Below, in pieces: positions 1 through 12,000 of a stretch of DNA of 64,000 bases. The notes beneath the pieces are model-generated. The model did not search any database. It saw nothing but the letters and a program-made list of their open reading frames with translations, and was not told the DNA's origin. Numbering within the stretch: the first letter of the stretch is position 1; every line of letters begins with the position of its first letter. Position numbers and translations under genes: made by a program. The stretch comes from Undaria pinnatifida (Eukaryota > Sar > Phaeophyceae > Laminariales > Alariaceae), in NCBI GenBank assembly GCA_012845835.1, contig JABAKD010000019.1, positions 853,501 through 917,500 of the forward strand, given 5' to 3'.

Positions 1-458
1 GCAACTGGCGACTTGAAAATGCCAAGAGGTCCATATATAGTACAACGGTACAGGATGGAGACGATAATGATTATGAGTTTGTTATTATCATCCATTCGCC
101 CAGTCCATGATGGGCACGTCGGAGGACTTGCTTGGCATATCCTTCCACCTCTCAGGTAGCACCTGTACACTTATTAATAGCTCTCTCCAAGTCGATCATC
201 AAAAATAAATTATCGCAGTGCATAAACACCAGGCACGCGCTTGTCAAGGATAGAGACAGGAAAACTACAACTTAAGATGTAAAGGAGCGCAGTGCCAAAA
301 AAAACATGCTGGAAGCAGGAACTTGAACGCACACACCGCAAACATGTGAAGTACATTTGTATTCCTGAAGGACGAAGAGCACGCATTTAGGCATAGTTCT
401 CAAAAAACGATGCTGGTATATATAAACCACAACTTAACGTTCTATAAAGAACGTGCTG
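1..458. other. No supported gene
   Basis: Both strands are interrupted by stops and nothing recognisable is present. A TATTAATAG core, part of a motif over-represented in this window, lies at 172-180. The region lies downstream of the stop codon of the minus-strand gene that follows. Confidence 0.5.
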
Positions 459-1005
459 TCAACATTGCTTCCGAAGGAGCATGCAGGCTTGCTTGGACTC
501 TTCCTCCTCATCGGAGGTACCCAGCACCTTGCACTCTTGTTTTTTGTCGATGATCTTGTGGATCTGTCCACAAACGTTGAAGCATAGCGGGAGGACGTCG
601 ATAAGTATGTGTAAAAAAGTATTCGTACTTCTCTCCAGCAGACGTCGTAACCATCCAAACTATTGGAGCTCCTTTCGTTGTTAGTAATTGTTGTGGTATT
701 GTTGTACTTGCTCTTGGTACTTGGAAAAAGAGCCGCACTTCATAGACTATATCCGCACGCAATCCCCTAGTCTTGAGCAAGAGAGATGGATGTCTCGACT
801 CGTGACACACAGAACGCAAGATAAGAGTAGAACGTACCTCGATGCCGAACGCCCTCGTGGCACCGTGGGAATGGAATGCGGGATGTATATCGATCAAGTG
901 GTCGCCTGCCTTCTTCAGGAGGTCACCGACCTTGATGTCGCCGGTGCACTTCGTGTTTATGTCCTCGCCGACTTGGCGGCCCTCGGCGGCTGCTTCGCAG
1001 GGCTT
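459..1005 (-). CDS. Last two exons of an unrecognised protein gene
   Basis: I do not recognise this protein. Two minus-strand exons are inferred. The first (1005-838, 56 codons) follows a TTTGCAG acceptor and ends at a GTACGTT donor; it begins K-P-C-E-A-A-A and contains a GDIKVGDLLKKAGDH segment. The second (659-459) follows an AATAG acceptor and reads through LIDVLPLCFNVCG, KKQECKV and an acidic DEEEE run to a TGA at 461-459. Both are in phase 0, so they join cleanly. The joined tail would be about 122 residues with seven cysteines, which could suggest a secreted or disulfide-rich protein, but no family signature is visible. A second in-frame acceptor (CTGGAG) could shorten the last exon by 27 bases. 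Upstream exons were not found. Support is composition, splice sites and phase only. Confidence 0.4.
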
Positions 1006-1437
1006 CTGCAAACGACAACAACGGATGGGAATACCTAGCGTTCAGTGAATGTTCAAAATAGTAAGGCCACGTAGCCGTCGTCGATTTCCAAAGTTTGAAA
1101 GGAAGTCGTACAATTTAACACTGTTGTAATGAAAGCGGTCGTTTATGGGCAAAGCCCTGCGTGGTACCACAATGTTGCTAACACCTATAAAACCACCACT
1201 GGGACAGGAACGAACGGGATTCACAGTCGCAACTGGTAAGCGTAAGCCCCGGTATACTGCTATATAAGGCCTACCGGCGGAATACCGACAACGAAGGGTA
1301 AGAAACAGTACCTGCTGTATATATTGTTCGGTACTACTCTATTACTGCTGCTATCAACACTATTACGACCGACGTGTACTGCGATTCCTGAAGAGGTTGC
1401 GCACCCTATTTGTACTCGTTGATACAAAGAGTTTATG
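1006..1437. other. No supported gene
   Basis: No credible exon was found. The stretch lies between the two-exon fragment and a degenerate tandem array. Confidence 0.45.
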
Positions 1438-2110
1438 TGGTTGTATGAAAAATGAGTAACAGTAGTAGTACACCGCGTCACTACATGAACAACTCGCTAA
1501 CCCCAATCATGGGACTGCTCTCCAGCATTACCATGGTTAACTTCAGCTTCTGTTTACTGCTATATATCAACCTCCAGTGTGTACTGCGACTGGTGCTGAT
1601 GGGATCATGCTGCTGTGTTATTTATCACTGCATGGACCATTACAACCCTGGCAGATCCCCGTGATGAGACTTGCCCGTTTTCATTGCGTCTTACATGTAT
1701 ATATACCACGTAGTCGTGGTCGTACATCCAAAACGTGTGTTTATATCACAGCACAAAGCGTCACTGCATGGACCACTTGTTCAACCCCCGCTTACCCCGA
1801 TGACGGGACTGCCGCGTACTCGTAGTCGTACATACATGAAGTGTGTTTGGCTGTACGTATGAAAAAGAAATCGTATCACACAGCGTCACTGCATACGTCT
1901 AGACCTGAGTGTTTGTACAATTCCCGCTTATACCCCGATGACGGGACTGCCCCGTACACGTACTCGTACATGCAAAAAGTGTGTTTGTACGCATGAAAAA
2001 GAAATCAAAGCACACAGCAGTGTCACTGCGTAGACAACTAGTACAACATGCTTACCTCGACGACTGGACTGCCCTCCGTGACCACCAACGCGAACTTGAG
2101 TTTGTTCAGG
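1438..2110. repeat. Degenerate tandem array, unit about 127-146 bp
   Basis: A unit containing GCGTCACTGCATGG, a CCCCGATGACGGGACTGC block, GTGTGTTTGTACG and ATGAAAAAGAAATC recurs about five times. The CACTGCAT marker falls near 1480, 1625, 1760, 1887 and 2023. The copies are diverged, so this is an old array. Short open frames across it reflect the repeat and not genes. Confidence 0.6.
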
Positions 2111-2485
2111 CTACGCGTCCCCAAGCACAGCTTCCACACCGTGTGGTAGTTCGACCACGCTGATGTAGCACACACATGCTACAGCAAACGTTGCAGACAG
2201 GCACACAAGGTCATACAATGTAAATTTCAATGTGCATCATTATTGGAAACAAGATTCGCTTGAGTTCACCAACACCCAAAACCACATACTCTGGTCGTCT
2301 ATTGTGCACGACTTGCAGCACACTCAGCCAACACTCGACGCAGCACTCCTGAAAATACAGGGTGTTGACATCTGGTGTCTTACCTATGTCGCACGGCAAA
2401 ACAACGGGAACAAACTCTCAACATCAGGAGTATAGTAGCTGACAGCAAACATCAAATTCCAACAACACGAAGAAATGAAACTCAC
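2111..2485. other. No supported gene
   Basis: Nothing recognisable was seen on either strand. Confidence 0.4.
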
Positions 2486-2861
2486 GTTTCGTCAAGCTCT
2501 CAGCTCCTTCGTTAGGGACGCCGATCGAAGGTGAATCACAGGTGTCCGCGTCACACCAGTCACACACGAGGGTTATCGCCGCTTCCCCAGTGCTTCTTGT
2601 TAAGGTTATGAAAAGCTTGGCACGTGGAAGGGTCGTCACTCCTGCAGGTGTCGCAGACAGCGTACTGGGAACTCCTGTTTTTCCTATTTCGTGCGATGAG
2701 GAGTCCGTCACAACCCTTGCTCGGGCACGGCCAATCAGGATTGCCAGAAGAAGCTGAGTCCCGTTCTTGCCCGACCAGCGCCCACACGCCTGATCCTGAA
2801 CCTCCACCACCCCCACTGTTGGCGGAGCCTCCTCCCGTACTCGCCTTGGTCCGCTTCGCAA
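2486..2861 (-). CDS. Possible exon with a zinc-ribbon-like cysteine cluster; frame disrupted
   Basis: One minus-strand frame encodes a Gly/Ser-rich linker followed by DWPCPSKGCDG, about 18 residues, then CDTC and TCQAF. This is a C-x5-C ... C-x2-C arrangement like a small zinc ribbon. About 20 codons later that frame stops. The adjacent frame carries a second cluster, CDWC followed by DTC, and runs to a good donor (AAAC followed by GTGAGT, plus position 2486/2485). The two similar clusters (CDTC...TC and CDWC...TC) lie in frames offset by one base. Either there is a very short intron or a one-base indel has broken a two-ribbon exon. The family is not recognised; topoisomerase- or GRF-type ribbons are possible comparisons only. 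It could belong to the same minus-strand gene as 459-1005, but the phases do not connect directly. Confidence 0.35.
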
Positions 2862-3360
2862 ATTTCAACTTCAAATTGTTATTGCCGATCCGGCAAATTT
2901 CAAATTCCGTCAACGGCAATTCCCTCTCAACAGCCAGCAATTGGCCAACTTCAAATGTAAAAGTACAAAAAAGAAGTTGCTGAAAAAGCAAAATAAAAAT
3001 ATCAGACAGCAAGCAGTAAAAAGATCAGAGAATGAGAGCTAAGTAAGAATGAGACTAGGGAAAGCAAGGAAGGCAAGGAACTTCGGGACGGTTCTTTTCC
3101 CCAGCAACTAATTTTCTTTTCGGCAATTACGGGCTGAGAAGCGCTGAGAGGGGGGAGGATATGCCGAGCGAGACGTCCGAGGGGGTCGAGATCTACGTAG
3201 TTAAGTTTATGTAGTAAACAAGAAAATATATCAGATAATAACACGGCAGCAGTAGAGCACGGCAGCACTGCAGCAGTGCAGCAGTACCTACGGTAGTACA
3301 GGACAGAGGAGTGCAGCAGAACGTACGATGGTACGTATATACTCCCGAAGCACCACAGTG
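2862..3360. other. No supported gene
   Basis: This is a purine-rich stretch followed by CAG/CAGTA-rich sequence. No exon is supported. Confidence 0.4.
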
Positions 3361-3850
3361 AATGGCAGGCCAGTATTTTAGAAACGAATTAGACTACTTG
3401 GGTACCAAAAAAAAAGCTCCACCTCCCATCGGACGAAAAAACTCTCCCACGTACGAAACGACCCACCCACCCACCACGGACCACCCAGTGCACCCACCAC
3501 CCACCCTCCACCCACCCATCAACCAAACAACTACTGTATTCAGCAGTACAACACAGCGTACAGCAGTGCAGCAGTACGTACAGCAGTATACCTGGTACGC
3601 GAGGAGCAGTTGGTTGGTTCTTGAGGACCTGGTACATGTACGTGTGGAACGGGCGAGGGAGAGTTTCATTTTTTGACAATCCTCCGCCATCTCGGGGAGC
3701 GAGCGAGCAGCCACCCACCACCCACCCACCCACCCACCACTCACCACCCATCACCCACCACCCACCACCCACCACCCACTATCCACTGCAGGAGAGCAAC
3801 AGTGCAGCAGTACGTAGAGCAATATACCTGGCAGGCGAGAAGCAACCGGT
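3361..3850 (+). repeat. Two tandem copies of a ~240-bp unit with CCCA-rich tracts
   Basis: Each unit holds a CCCACCCACC-type pyrimidine tract (3455-3530 and 3705-3785) followed by GTGCAGCAGTACGTA, ATACCTGG and a GGTTGGTT or GTTCGTTGG segment. The CAGCAGTACGTA blocks are about 240 bp apart. The reverse strand of the tracts is G-run DNA that could form quadruplexes. Confidence 0.65.
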
Positions 3851-4239
3851 TCGTTGGTTACTGTTGTTCTCGTGCTGGGTGGGACTTCCAATTGTTGACG
3901 ATTCCCCTCCACGCCGGGAGCCAAGCGAGCCGTCCCCGGGAGGGCGATTGCGACGCTCCCCGCTCGCCGAGCTGGGGCACCGACGCCCGTTTATTCGCCG
4001 GCACGTCATACGGATGATGTATGCGTGGGACGTAGCGGCACCGCGAGGCCGCGTGAGGCCAAGTGGAGCTCGGGAGTCGCAGCTGTTTTTTGGGCATGTT
4101 ATAACGAAGATATGTGCAAACATCCTTTTGGACATCATCACTCCCATGACGCTATTAATAGCGTATTATATAACAAGGACTACTGCTGTTGTTGTGATGC
4201 TGCAGCTGCCATGCTGTGCTGTCTTGTTGTATGGTACTT
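3851..4239. other. No supported gene; palindrome site
   Basis: A perfect 16-bp palindrome, ACGCTATTAATAGCGT, spans 4149-4164 and contains the over-represented 10-mer CTATTAATAG (4152-4161). No exon was seen. Confidence 0.5.
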
Positions 4240-4620
4240 GTTAGGTTTAGTTTGGGTAGGCAGTTGGTTAACCTTTTGCAAGTGGTCAAACGGACTAATA
4301 CGCTCTAATTCCTTAACAAATGGCATCGTCGACACACCATGAGTTATGGGTCGTGCGTTCGAATCCCACCATCCACCAATAATAAAATTTTACGACTTTC
4401 CCCCATGTCGAACTTGAAAAATACTCTCCCCGGTGTATATACCCAGGAAATGGATCCGTGGAGTATTGACAGGTCCGCCCGTATATCCGGCCGACCTGCT
4501 ATCCCTCCGTTTCAGGGGGGGAGAGTGTTATTCGGCTTAGTTTGGGTAAGCTATTGGTTAACCTTTTGCAAGTGGCCAAACGGACTAATACCCCACTAAT
4601 TCATTAACATACATTTAGTT
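4240..4620 (+). repeat. Pair of ~70-bp direct repeats with tRNA-like sequence between
   Basis: A segment GGTTAACCTTTTGCAAGTGG...CAAACGGACTAATAC occurs at about 4245-4320 and again at 4540-4610. Between them is TGGCATCGTCGAC followed by GTGCGTTCGAATCCCACC, resembling A and B boxes of a pol III promoter. No cloverleaf acceptor or T-stem pairing can be drawn, so this looks like a tRNA-derived retroelement fragment. The GACCTGC...TTCAGGGGG stretch near 4470-4520 has a diverged relative near 29430-29490. Confidence 0.45.
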
Positions 4621-4738
4621 ATACTGCTGCTGACAGCTATGCTGATGTGCTCTTGTAATATAGTACTAAGATGTATGCCAGGTACCTGGTACTTGGTATA
4701 CTATTGATACGATACCTGTTGTGTGCACAGGCATACCT

Positions 4739-4900
4739 GGTATCTATTATAAAAATAAAAATACACTCCAGTGAGATCAGAATATTTTGTCGAAACTCAT
4801 GTTTGCAAGCTGTGTGTGATACTCCGATCGCGCGTATTACGGGTTGTGTGTCCTCATTAAGGATATAGGTCGGCGACTCCCCTTGCAACTACAGTGTAGA
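4739..4900 (-). repeat. Dispersed repeat family R1, minus copy
   Basis: This is an inverted, near-identical copy of 44880-45062. Shared parts include ACACAGCTTGCAAATATGAG, CTGGAGTGTATTTTTATTTT and AAGTCGCCGACC. Diverged members are at 12241-12330, 16678-16780, 55243-55345, 57690-57785 and 61678-61770. Confidence 0.75.
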
Positions 4901-6212
4901 GTACCTTGTACCAGGAATCCACGTATACTGCTGTTTGGCACCCTGCCTTTTCTCTTTTTGGGGGTGCGCCAGTGTGCATACTGCTGTGCCTGCCCTGAAG
5001 GAAAACGGTAATTACACAGACGTCTCTGCGCAGACGGTCTAACGCCAAGTGCTGGTAAATACTCGATGAGACAGCCCATTTTAGTCACATTGTTTTTCGT
5101 TCGTAGTGTTTCACGTGGGTCAGGGTAAGTGTTTCGGTCGGGGTTGGGGTTGGGTTTGTTTGTAGTCTGCGAGTAGGGGCTAGGGCTAGGTTCGTTATCT
5201 TGAAAACAACGGTTTACACAAACGCCTGCTGTGCGGTTATTGTCCCGACTGCCCTGGATGAAAAGGCTTTCGAACACATTTCACAACGTCTAACAACTGT
5301 ATTTTCTGCGCCCCCCCCCCCTCTCGTACCGTATAATAATATGGTTGTGTATTTGCGTATTGCACGTTTTTCTAGGGGGGGTAAGGGGGGTGCCTGCTGT
5401 ATGTGCGCAGCAAGAGCCGACTTGGACGGGCATCGCGACTTCGTCGATCGTGTGCTTTCCATGACGGGAGACCCACTTGAGCAGGTGAACACATTAATAT
5501 AGGGTATAGGAGTTAAAAAGAGTTCATAAAAATGCCACCGGAGGCACTCAAGTTAACGGCGCCACCAGGGACACTTTCGTGCCTGGTATATCTCTTATGG
5601 GCCATGTAGAGCGAGCGGTAAAACAGATGAGACGTGCGATAGTTCGTATCTGGTATTTATAGCGAAAGCGCGCAACATACTACATATACTTCGAAGCATA
5701 CGTTACGCGAGTGTCGTGCGACTCTTGGCAATAGAGGTCCGCATAGTCGGCATCACCCCTCCCGATAACCTACCAATATGGCATTAATAGTGACCCACGT
5801 CGTTTTCCCGCAGAAGTGCCCAAAGGGTTACCAAGCCACAAAACGGCGCCAGGAATTGGGATACCAACGAAAAATCTGATGATATTTGCCAGCCCAGCTC
5901 GTAATGTGTCACCAAAATACGAAGCGCGCCACCCCGTGCGACAACGACGAACGCAATATACCAAAACTTCGTGAGGGTTTTCCACAACACCTATCCTACT
6001 ACTGGCGCGGTGGGTAAATTTTCGCGGTCTGTTGTTATTACTTATTGACCGATAACAATTCCTAACGTGAAAACATAAATGTCAACAACCGTGCACAAGC
6101 AGTAGCGCAGTGCTCGTCGTACCCAGAGATACCCGGTAGACTATACCCGGTACCTGGTATACGAGTAGCAGCAGTGTAGGCTCTTTGCCTCGATAGTACC
6201 TGGTGTTTATTT
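4901..6212. other. No supported gene
   Basis: Short open frames on both strands overlap each other and show no domain or paired splice sites. A G/C homopolymer pair lies near 5311-5395. Upstream exons of the glycosylase gene could lie here or further left, but none was recognised. Confidence 0.45.
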
Positions 6213-7255
6213 GGGAAGACGACGGAAAGCGGTATACCGCAACCATTCCGCGCCACCGTGCGGTACAGCAGAATACACCTAGATTTGACCTCGATCCGCG
6301 ACGCTGATTGGTCAACTCAGCCTCGTACCGGTTTTTGACACCAACTCCTTGCGGTACATCATACCGTGGCGGCCGTCACCGTTTTCTGACGTGACCCATG
6401 CCGCTTTCTGGCGGGAAAAATATCATGGCTTGGTTTTTATTCCTATTTTGCTGTGGGGCTTATTTTTTAGGTTTTAGTGTATGGGTAGTGTGTCAGGTTA
6501 TTCCGGGCATCTCAAGTGAACCCAAGTTCTTAACTACCAAGTTTAAGTGGCGGCGCCCTCTCCCTGTGTGGATTTCAACAGAATGCGGTGTACGAATATG
6601 CAAGGCGGACGAGAGAGTGGTGTGTGTGCATCGTCAGGGTCGATGGTGGCGCCATCGGTAGCGAGGGTTCAACAGAATGCGATGTACGAATTCGCAAGGC
6701 GAACGCGAGGTGTGTGTGTGCGCGCAGTCAGGTTCGCCCGCGTTTAGCGGGACTGTCAAGTCCGCCTTTGTCTCTTTTCCCACCCTTTTCCCCGCCTTGC
6801 ATACGTGTACTCGTTTGTGGGTTGTGCCAGCTATTTATGGCTGAACAGCGGTTCGTGCCGTGTGCCGAAGCGGTCTTACAATGATTGCTCTGAAGGGATC
6901 CGAAGGGATCCGAAATATGAAGTACGTATCCTGCATGCGTGTGCTACATGACGTGGCGCCCATGGTTTAGATGCGATCGGAAATTCAAAGGCTGTGGGGC
7001 GTGTAGAGCCTGGGACGAAACCGGTCCGCATGGTATACTTTCCGCCAGAAAGGGGTATGAGTCACGTCAGAAAACGGTGACGGCCGAGCTGAAAGCCGCG
7101 GTATGATGTATCGCAAGGAGTTCGTGTAGAAATCCGGTACGAGGCTGAGATGACCAATCAGCGTCGCGGATCGGGGTCGAAAATATAGGTGTATTCTGCT
7201 GTACAGCACGGTGGCGCGGAATGGTGGCGGTATACCGCTTTCTGTTGCCTGCCAC
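6213..7255. mobile_element. Non-autonomous DNA element with ~200-bp terminal inverted repeats
   Basis: The left arm (about 6213-6424) and right arm (about 7029-7255) are inverted copies at roughly 80-85% by eye. They share GAAAGCGGTATACCGC, CCATTCCGCGCCACCGTG, a GATTGGTCA block and CACCGTTTTCTGACGTGA. GTTTATTT (6205-6212) and ATTTATTT (7256-7263) flank the outer ends, fitting a 7- to 8-bp target duplication. The 600-bp interior has no transposase; it holds two copies of an ~85-bp piece around ACAGAATGCG.TGTACGAAT. The terminal bases are imperfectly matched, so the superfamily is open (hAT-like by duplication length). Confidence 0.65.
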
Positions 7256-7263
7256 ATTTATTT

Positions 7264-8100
7264 AGAACAACACACTGGCATTCTGCTTACGGTAGAGACC
7301 ATTGCGATTCGGGTTGGGCAGCGCTGCCCACTGCTTCGTCGTGCCCATGCTGCCACCGCGTCGGCCGTGTTCTGTGCAGTATTATCACTAGAAGAGCCAC
7401 TTGACGAGTAGATGAACACACGAATATTTTGTAGCAGTGCAGTAATAGCACGCTTGGGCAACGGTACTTATGGGATGATAGTTCGGCGATGTCGATAAGC
7501 CGCAGTGCCAATCCAATAACACGCGCGATAGACGGGGGCAGCAGAAAAGCCCCGAAGAAACTTTCTGGTAGAGATGATTCTCCCAGCGCGAGACTCTGTG
7601 CGCCTGTTCTTCACATTGAAACCGTTATTTTTTATTTGTACCCGTGGGCAGCGAATCCAGTGTCCTTGTGTCCATGCCGATTCTTGATCCTAGATAGATA
7701 TAACTTCTGTGGCCACGAACTCTACTTTCTACTGGAGAGGTGTGAAAAACCACCGGCGTACCATGTAATAAGACGTAAGATGCTCCCCGTATCTCCCTCG
7801 ATCACACCTAGTGCTGCTTTCCAACCCGCCATGGAACAGCAGTGCACTACAGTACGCGACACCAGTTTAGAAAATTTTGTTGGTGTCGGGCTCAAGTTCT
7901 TATGTCAGACAGGGTGTTTCCTGCGCTCATTGTAGTACATCAAACGTTTTTTTTCCCCTGAGTTTCCTACGAACATCGAGCCAAAAATGTATTAACTCCC
8001 ATTTCTTAATCATTGTATCACTGAAGGAAGGTTAATTCTAGTCCCAAGTGATGTGTACCCATAACGTAGGCGCAGTCCTAAAGAGGTTAGGTACTGCGGT
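7264..8100. other. No supported gene
   Basis: A plus-strand open frame of 148 codons lies at 7489-7935 but has no recognisable domain or convincing splice context. It is not annotated as a gene. Confidence 0.4.
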
Positions 8101-8195
8101 TCATTCACCATTAATGCTGTATATTCACCATTAATACTGCACATTCACCATTACGACTGTACGTTCACACTTGATACTGTACATTCACCCTTAAT
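8101..8195 (+). repeat. Short tandem array, ~20-21-bp unit
   Basis: Five diverged copies of ATTCACCATTAATACTGTAC lie head to tail and lead into the larger array that follows. The larger array's units also contain CTGTACATT, so the two are related. Confidence 0.6.
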
Positions 8196-9079
8196 AAGGA
8201 GGCAAACAGGGTCGTTTCTTCCCAGTTTCTTAAGTGATGCCGCATGGTATACGTTTTACTATTATTCATAGCAAGACGAGAGGGTCTTTTCTTATTTGAA
8301 AATTTCTTAAATACTTTAGCGTACTGTACATTGACCTTTAATAGGCAGGCAAGAAGGTCGTTTCTTCCGTGTTTATTAAGTGCTTTCGAATGCTGTACAT
8401 TTTCTAGTATTAATAGCAAGACGAGGGGGTCGTTCATTAACTTCCAATGTCTTGAGTGCTGTCTTGTACTGTACATTCTCCACTCTCAATACCAGTAGGA
8501 AGGCGGGCGGGTCGTTTGTGGACTCCCAAATTCTTGAGTGCTGCCACATACTGTTTGTTGCTTAGTTGTTGTTGTTGTTCTCCAATTAACTCGCATAATC
8601 AAGTCCGTGGTCACAGGACAGGCTCCAGTCACTCTGGAGCTGAGGAATACCCCAGGGACAAAACACAAACAAATCAAAGGTGGTACACGCATATATCACA
8701 GCTGACGCAATTCACTGTACTGTACATTGACTATTGGTGCGCGGGTGGGAGGGTCGTTTCTTAACGCTCAGTTTACCAGCTAGAAAGAGATGCGGCGTAC
8801 CGTCTGTGCAATGAATATTACTACGAAAAATCGTTTCTTAACTTCCAATTTCTTGCCTAAGAAAGTGCTGCCACGTACGGTACATCTTTAGTATTCCTAG
8901 GCAGGAAGGCAGGCAAGGTATCGTTTCTTAAGTCCCAATTTCTTCAGTGCTGTCGCGTACGGTACATTGCCTCTTAGTAGGAAGGCGGGATAATCGTTTC
9001 TTAACTACCAAGTTCTTACATAAGAAATTGCTATCGCGTGCTGTGCATTGACCATTTACAGGACGGCGGGAGGGTTGTT
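8196..9079 (+). repeat. Satellite of ~70-85-bp units running into the glycosylase exon
   Basis: About ten diverged units carry TACTGTACATTGAC, TTAATAG, GGAAGGCGGG, GGGTCGTTTCTTAAC and CCAATTTCTTGAGTGCTG. The last unit is CTGTGCATTGACCATTTACAG followed by GACGGCGGGAGGGTTGTTG. That is the intron end plus the first bases of the glycosylase exon at 9062. The array therefore contains the acceptor-exon junction, and other units carry AG|GAAGGCGGG look-alikes. A dispersed repeat (8566-8714) interrupts it. Confidence 0.65.
8566..8714 (+). repeat. Dispersed repeat family R2, copy 1
   Basis: A ~149-bp segment is shared with 45493-45638 at high identity, including AAGTCCGTGGTCACAGGACA, CTGGAGCTGAGGAATACCCC and CAGCTGACGCAATTCA. 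A diverged copy is at about 58795-58890 and a fragment near 55958-55980. Here it interrupts the 8196-9079 satellite, so it was inserted after the satellite expanded. Confidence 0.75.
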
Positions 9080-12000
9080 GTTTTCCGTGGCAACCCGGAG
9101 GCGCGATTGATGATGATCGGGGAGGCGCCTGGACAAGAGGAGGATATTCAGGGACTGCCCTTCGTGGGTCGCTCGGGCAAATTATTGGACAACATCCTCG
9201 GCGCCGTCGGCATAGATCCGCAATGGGACGTGTATATCAGGTGTGAGCAGGGTGTGAGATGACGAGCACAGCACAGGACACCTAACAAAAAAAATGAAAA
9301 AAAAATGACGCAGGATGTGTTTCTTGTTTCGGGAGAGGGTGCGTTCTACACTATTTCCAGTAAAACGGCAAAAACCTATTTCTTAGTTTGGTGTAAATGT
9401 CGACCTGGCTTTGTTGCTACCCTGTTTATTATTATTCATAGGCAGCATCTCTGTTTACCAGGTGTGATATAATGTGTATGGCAGATGTGAGATCGATAGC
9501 ATGCATGGCGGAAGCCGCGATTGAACCATAGCGCACCGCTGTAGAGGAGAGGGATAAGGGGAGGGGGGAGTGAGTGAGAGAGACAGGGGGGGGGGGGGGG
9601 GGGGGGGGGCGAGAGAGAGGAGAGGGTGGGACAAGAAAGAGAGAGATTTCGTAGCCACAGCTTTGTAGCTAGTCCGGCCCATTTCATTTGAAGGGAGACT
9701 GTCTTTCGGTTGGATGATATCTGAAAACGTCACACCGTTACTATGATTCAGCGATACAGAGTACTTCCAACGCCAACACCTTTTGGCAGCTTCTAGGTTG
9801 AGACTGTTGGCAATTAGGCGCGTTTGGAAACGAGCGAGCGGTTTCAGCGTGAGTTGAAGGAGCGATGGCGAGCAGCTTTCCGTTTTTTCCTTGGTGGCTA
9901 CGTACCGTTGTCCTTCCCCCCAATGGCAACCAGTAATGCAACTACCAGGTAGTTCACAACACAGCACTAGCACGTGTTGGTTAGCACGTGTTGTTTTTGT
10001 AGCACTATCCACTGTATGTGAGTATGTAGCCTAGTAGGTAGTGCTACAAGCCTACAAAGGGTGTGTCCAGAGTGTGCGAATCTCGCATGCTGCATACGTA
10101 CCTGGTTTTGTTTACGGGTGGGCGGGTTGGAGATGAATACGTATGATAATGTACTGCTAGATCCATCCGGAGTGGGACTTACAAACAGCACAGCAGAAGT
10201 TCTGTGCGCACAAGCACCAGGAGTTACTGTACACGCTAGCGTCAGCGCGAACGTTTTTATTCACATAGTTCTCGCTATCTGTTGTCTGCAAAAGAGCGGG
10301 GTGGTTTCGCTAGGCCTTGCACGAGATTCGCGTGTTGCCGTGGCTGGAGACTGCCAGTCCAAGCGCTGGCCATCTATGTAGCACGTGAAGCTTTCAAATA
10401 TGCAAGGTTGTGTTATGTAGGCTTCGTACAGAACCATACCCGGGTTATTTATTTACCCCGGGTATTACCCTACAAAGAACTTATGTAAGGTCTATAGGAC
10501 ATTCATACCCGTACCCAGATCTTCTGTAAGTTCTGTACGACTTTCATACCCGTAACCGGAAATTATGTAAGTTCTGTACGCCAGTACCCCAAATCCCCGG
10601 GGTGCGAGTACAGCATTTTTATACCTATTAATAGGCGGAAGTTCTGTAGGTTCTGAAAGCCGCTGCCACAATACCCAAAACTTCTGTGAGTTATGTAAGA
10701 CTTACCTTCCCGTACCCGGAACTTCTGTAAGTTATGTAAGACTTACGTTCCCGTACCCGAATTTCTGTAAGCTCTGTAAGATCCCCATACCTTTACCCGG
10801 AACTTCACTTCTGTAAGTCTGTGGCACAATACCCGGGGTACTGGTATGCCTTTGTTACAGTACCCGGGAAGCCCTGCATTCATTCAGGTTTAACCCGAAG
10901 GGTGCAATATACATTATGATGTCATGTCTCGCCAGTCACACCAACCGAACACCGAACAGCAGTACTTATCATATAGTAATAGCGCCTGTTCATGTTTTTT
11001 TCGTTTCTAAGGGCACGTATTAACGAAGCATACTTTTGAATTGTTTTTTTTTTTTTCTTTGATGAATCGTATTGAATTCGATTCGATTTGGTGGAAACAT
11101 ACAAACTTGCCTCCTATCGGGAACCACGTACTGCGTATTGTCAGTTTCCGATCGGAATAACACAGATCTTGCGCAACAGCCGGCTGACAACCGCGATTGA
11201 TTGTAGATGAGAGCAGTGTGAATGGTCGCGTGCGCGCCGCCGGATAGCTCTCCCTGTTTGGGTTGGCGACGCAGCCCAGGAATTTAGTACTCTCACCCTC
11301 TCCTGGGTGAGCGAAGGAAGCCCGAAAACACCACCATAGAACAGCAATGGCGACGCAGCTATCATCGAAGTCTTTACCTATCCTCTCTGTTTTTTCGGTA
11401 GTTTCGCTTCTTTGTCGTGACACTTGACTTATCGAGCTGGTGGCGAAATTAGGCTAGCGGTCGCCATTATATTTATTTGAGCCGCCACAGTCCGGGTACG
11501 CTATGGTATGATCTGTTACAGAACAGTAGTCCTGAGCGCGGCTGTTGCCCCGGTCGCCACTCGGTGAGGTTCGCGATTTATCGCCTCGGTGGTGGTTGTC
11601 GATAATACTCTCACATCTACGACGGATTGCCTCGGGGACGTTGGCCCAGTGAGAACATGCCATGCAAGGTGGATGAAATCCTACGCTTCAAATCGAACCC
11701 CTCCCCCGAGGGCGTGTATTTGCCCGTGTATTACCCGTACCTGGAACTTCTGTGAGTTCTGTACGACATCAACACCCGTACAAAGAACTTCTGTGAATTA
11801 TGTACGACATTCATAGCCGTACCCAGAACTTCTGTAACATCTGTACGACGGTGCCAAAATACCCGGGGTACGGGGGACAGCATTTTGTTACCTGCCCGGA
11901 TTTTGTGTACGTTCTACACACCCATGCCACAATACCCGGAACTTCTGGAAATTCTGTAAGACTTTCATACCCGTACCCGGAACTTCTGTGAGTTCTGTAG

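Noticed and set aside
3389-4147. Trp/Gly-rich or His/Pro-rich proteins
   Set aside because: They are translations of CCCA-type tandem repeats.
4320-4375. tRNA gene
   Set aside because: A- and B-box-like sequences are present, but no acceptor or T-stem pairing is possible.
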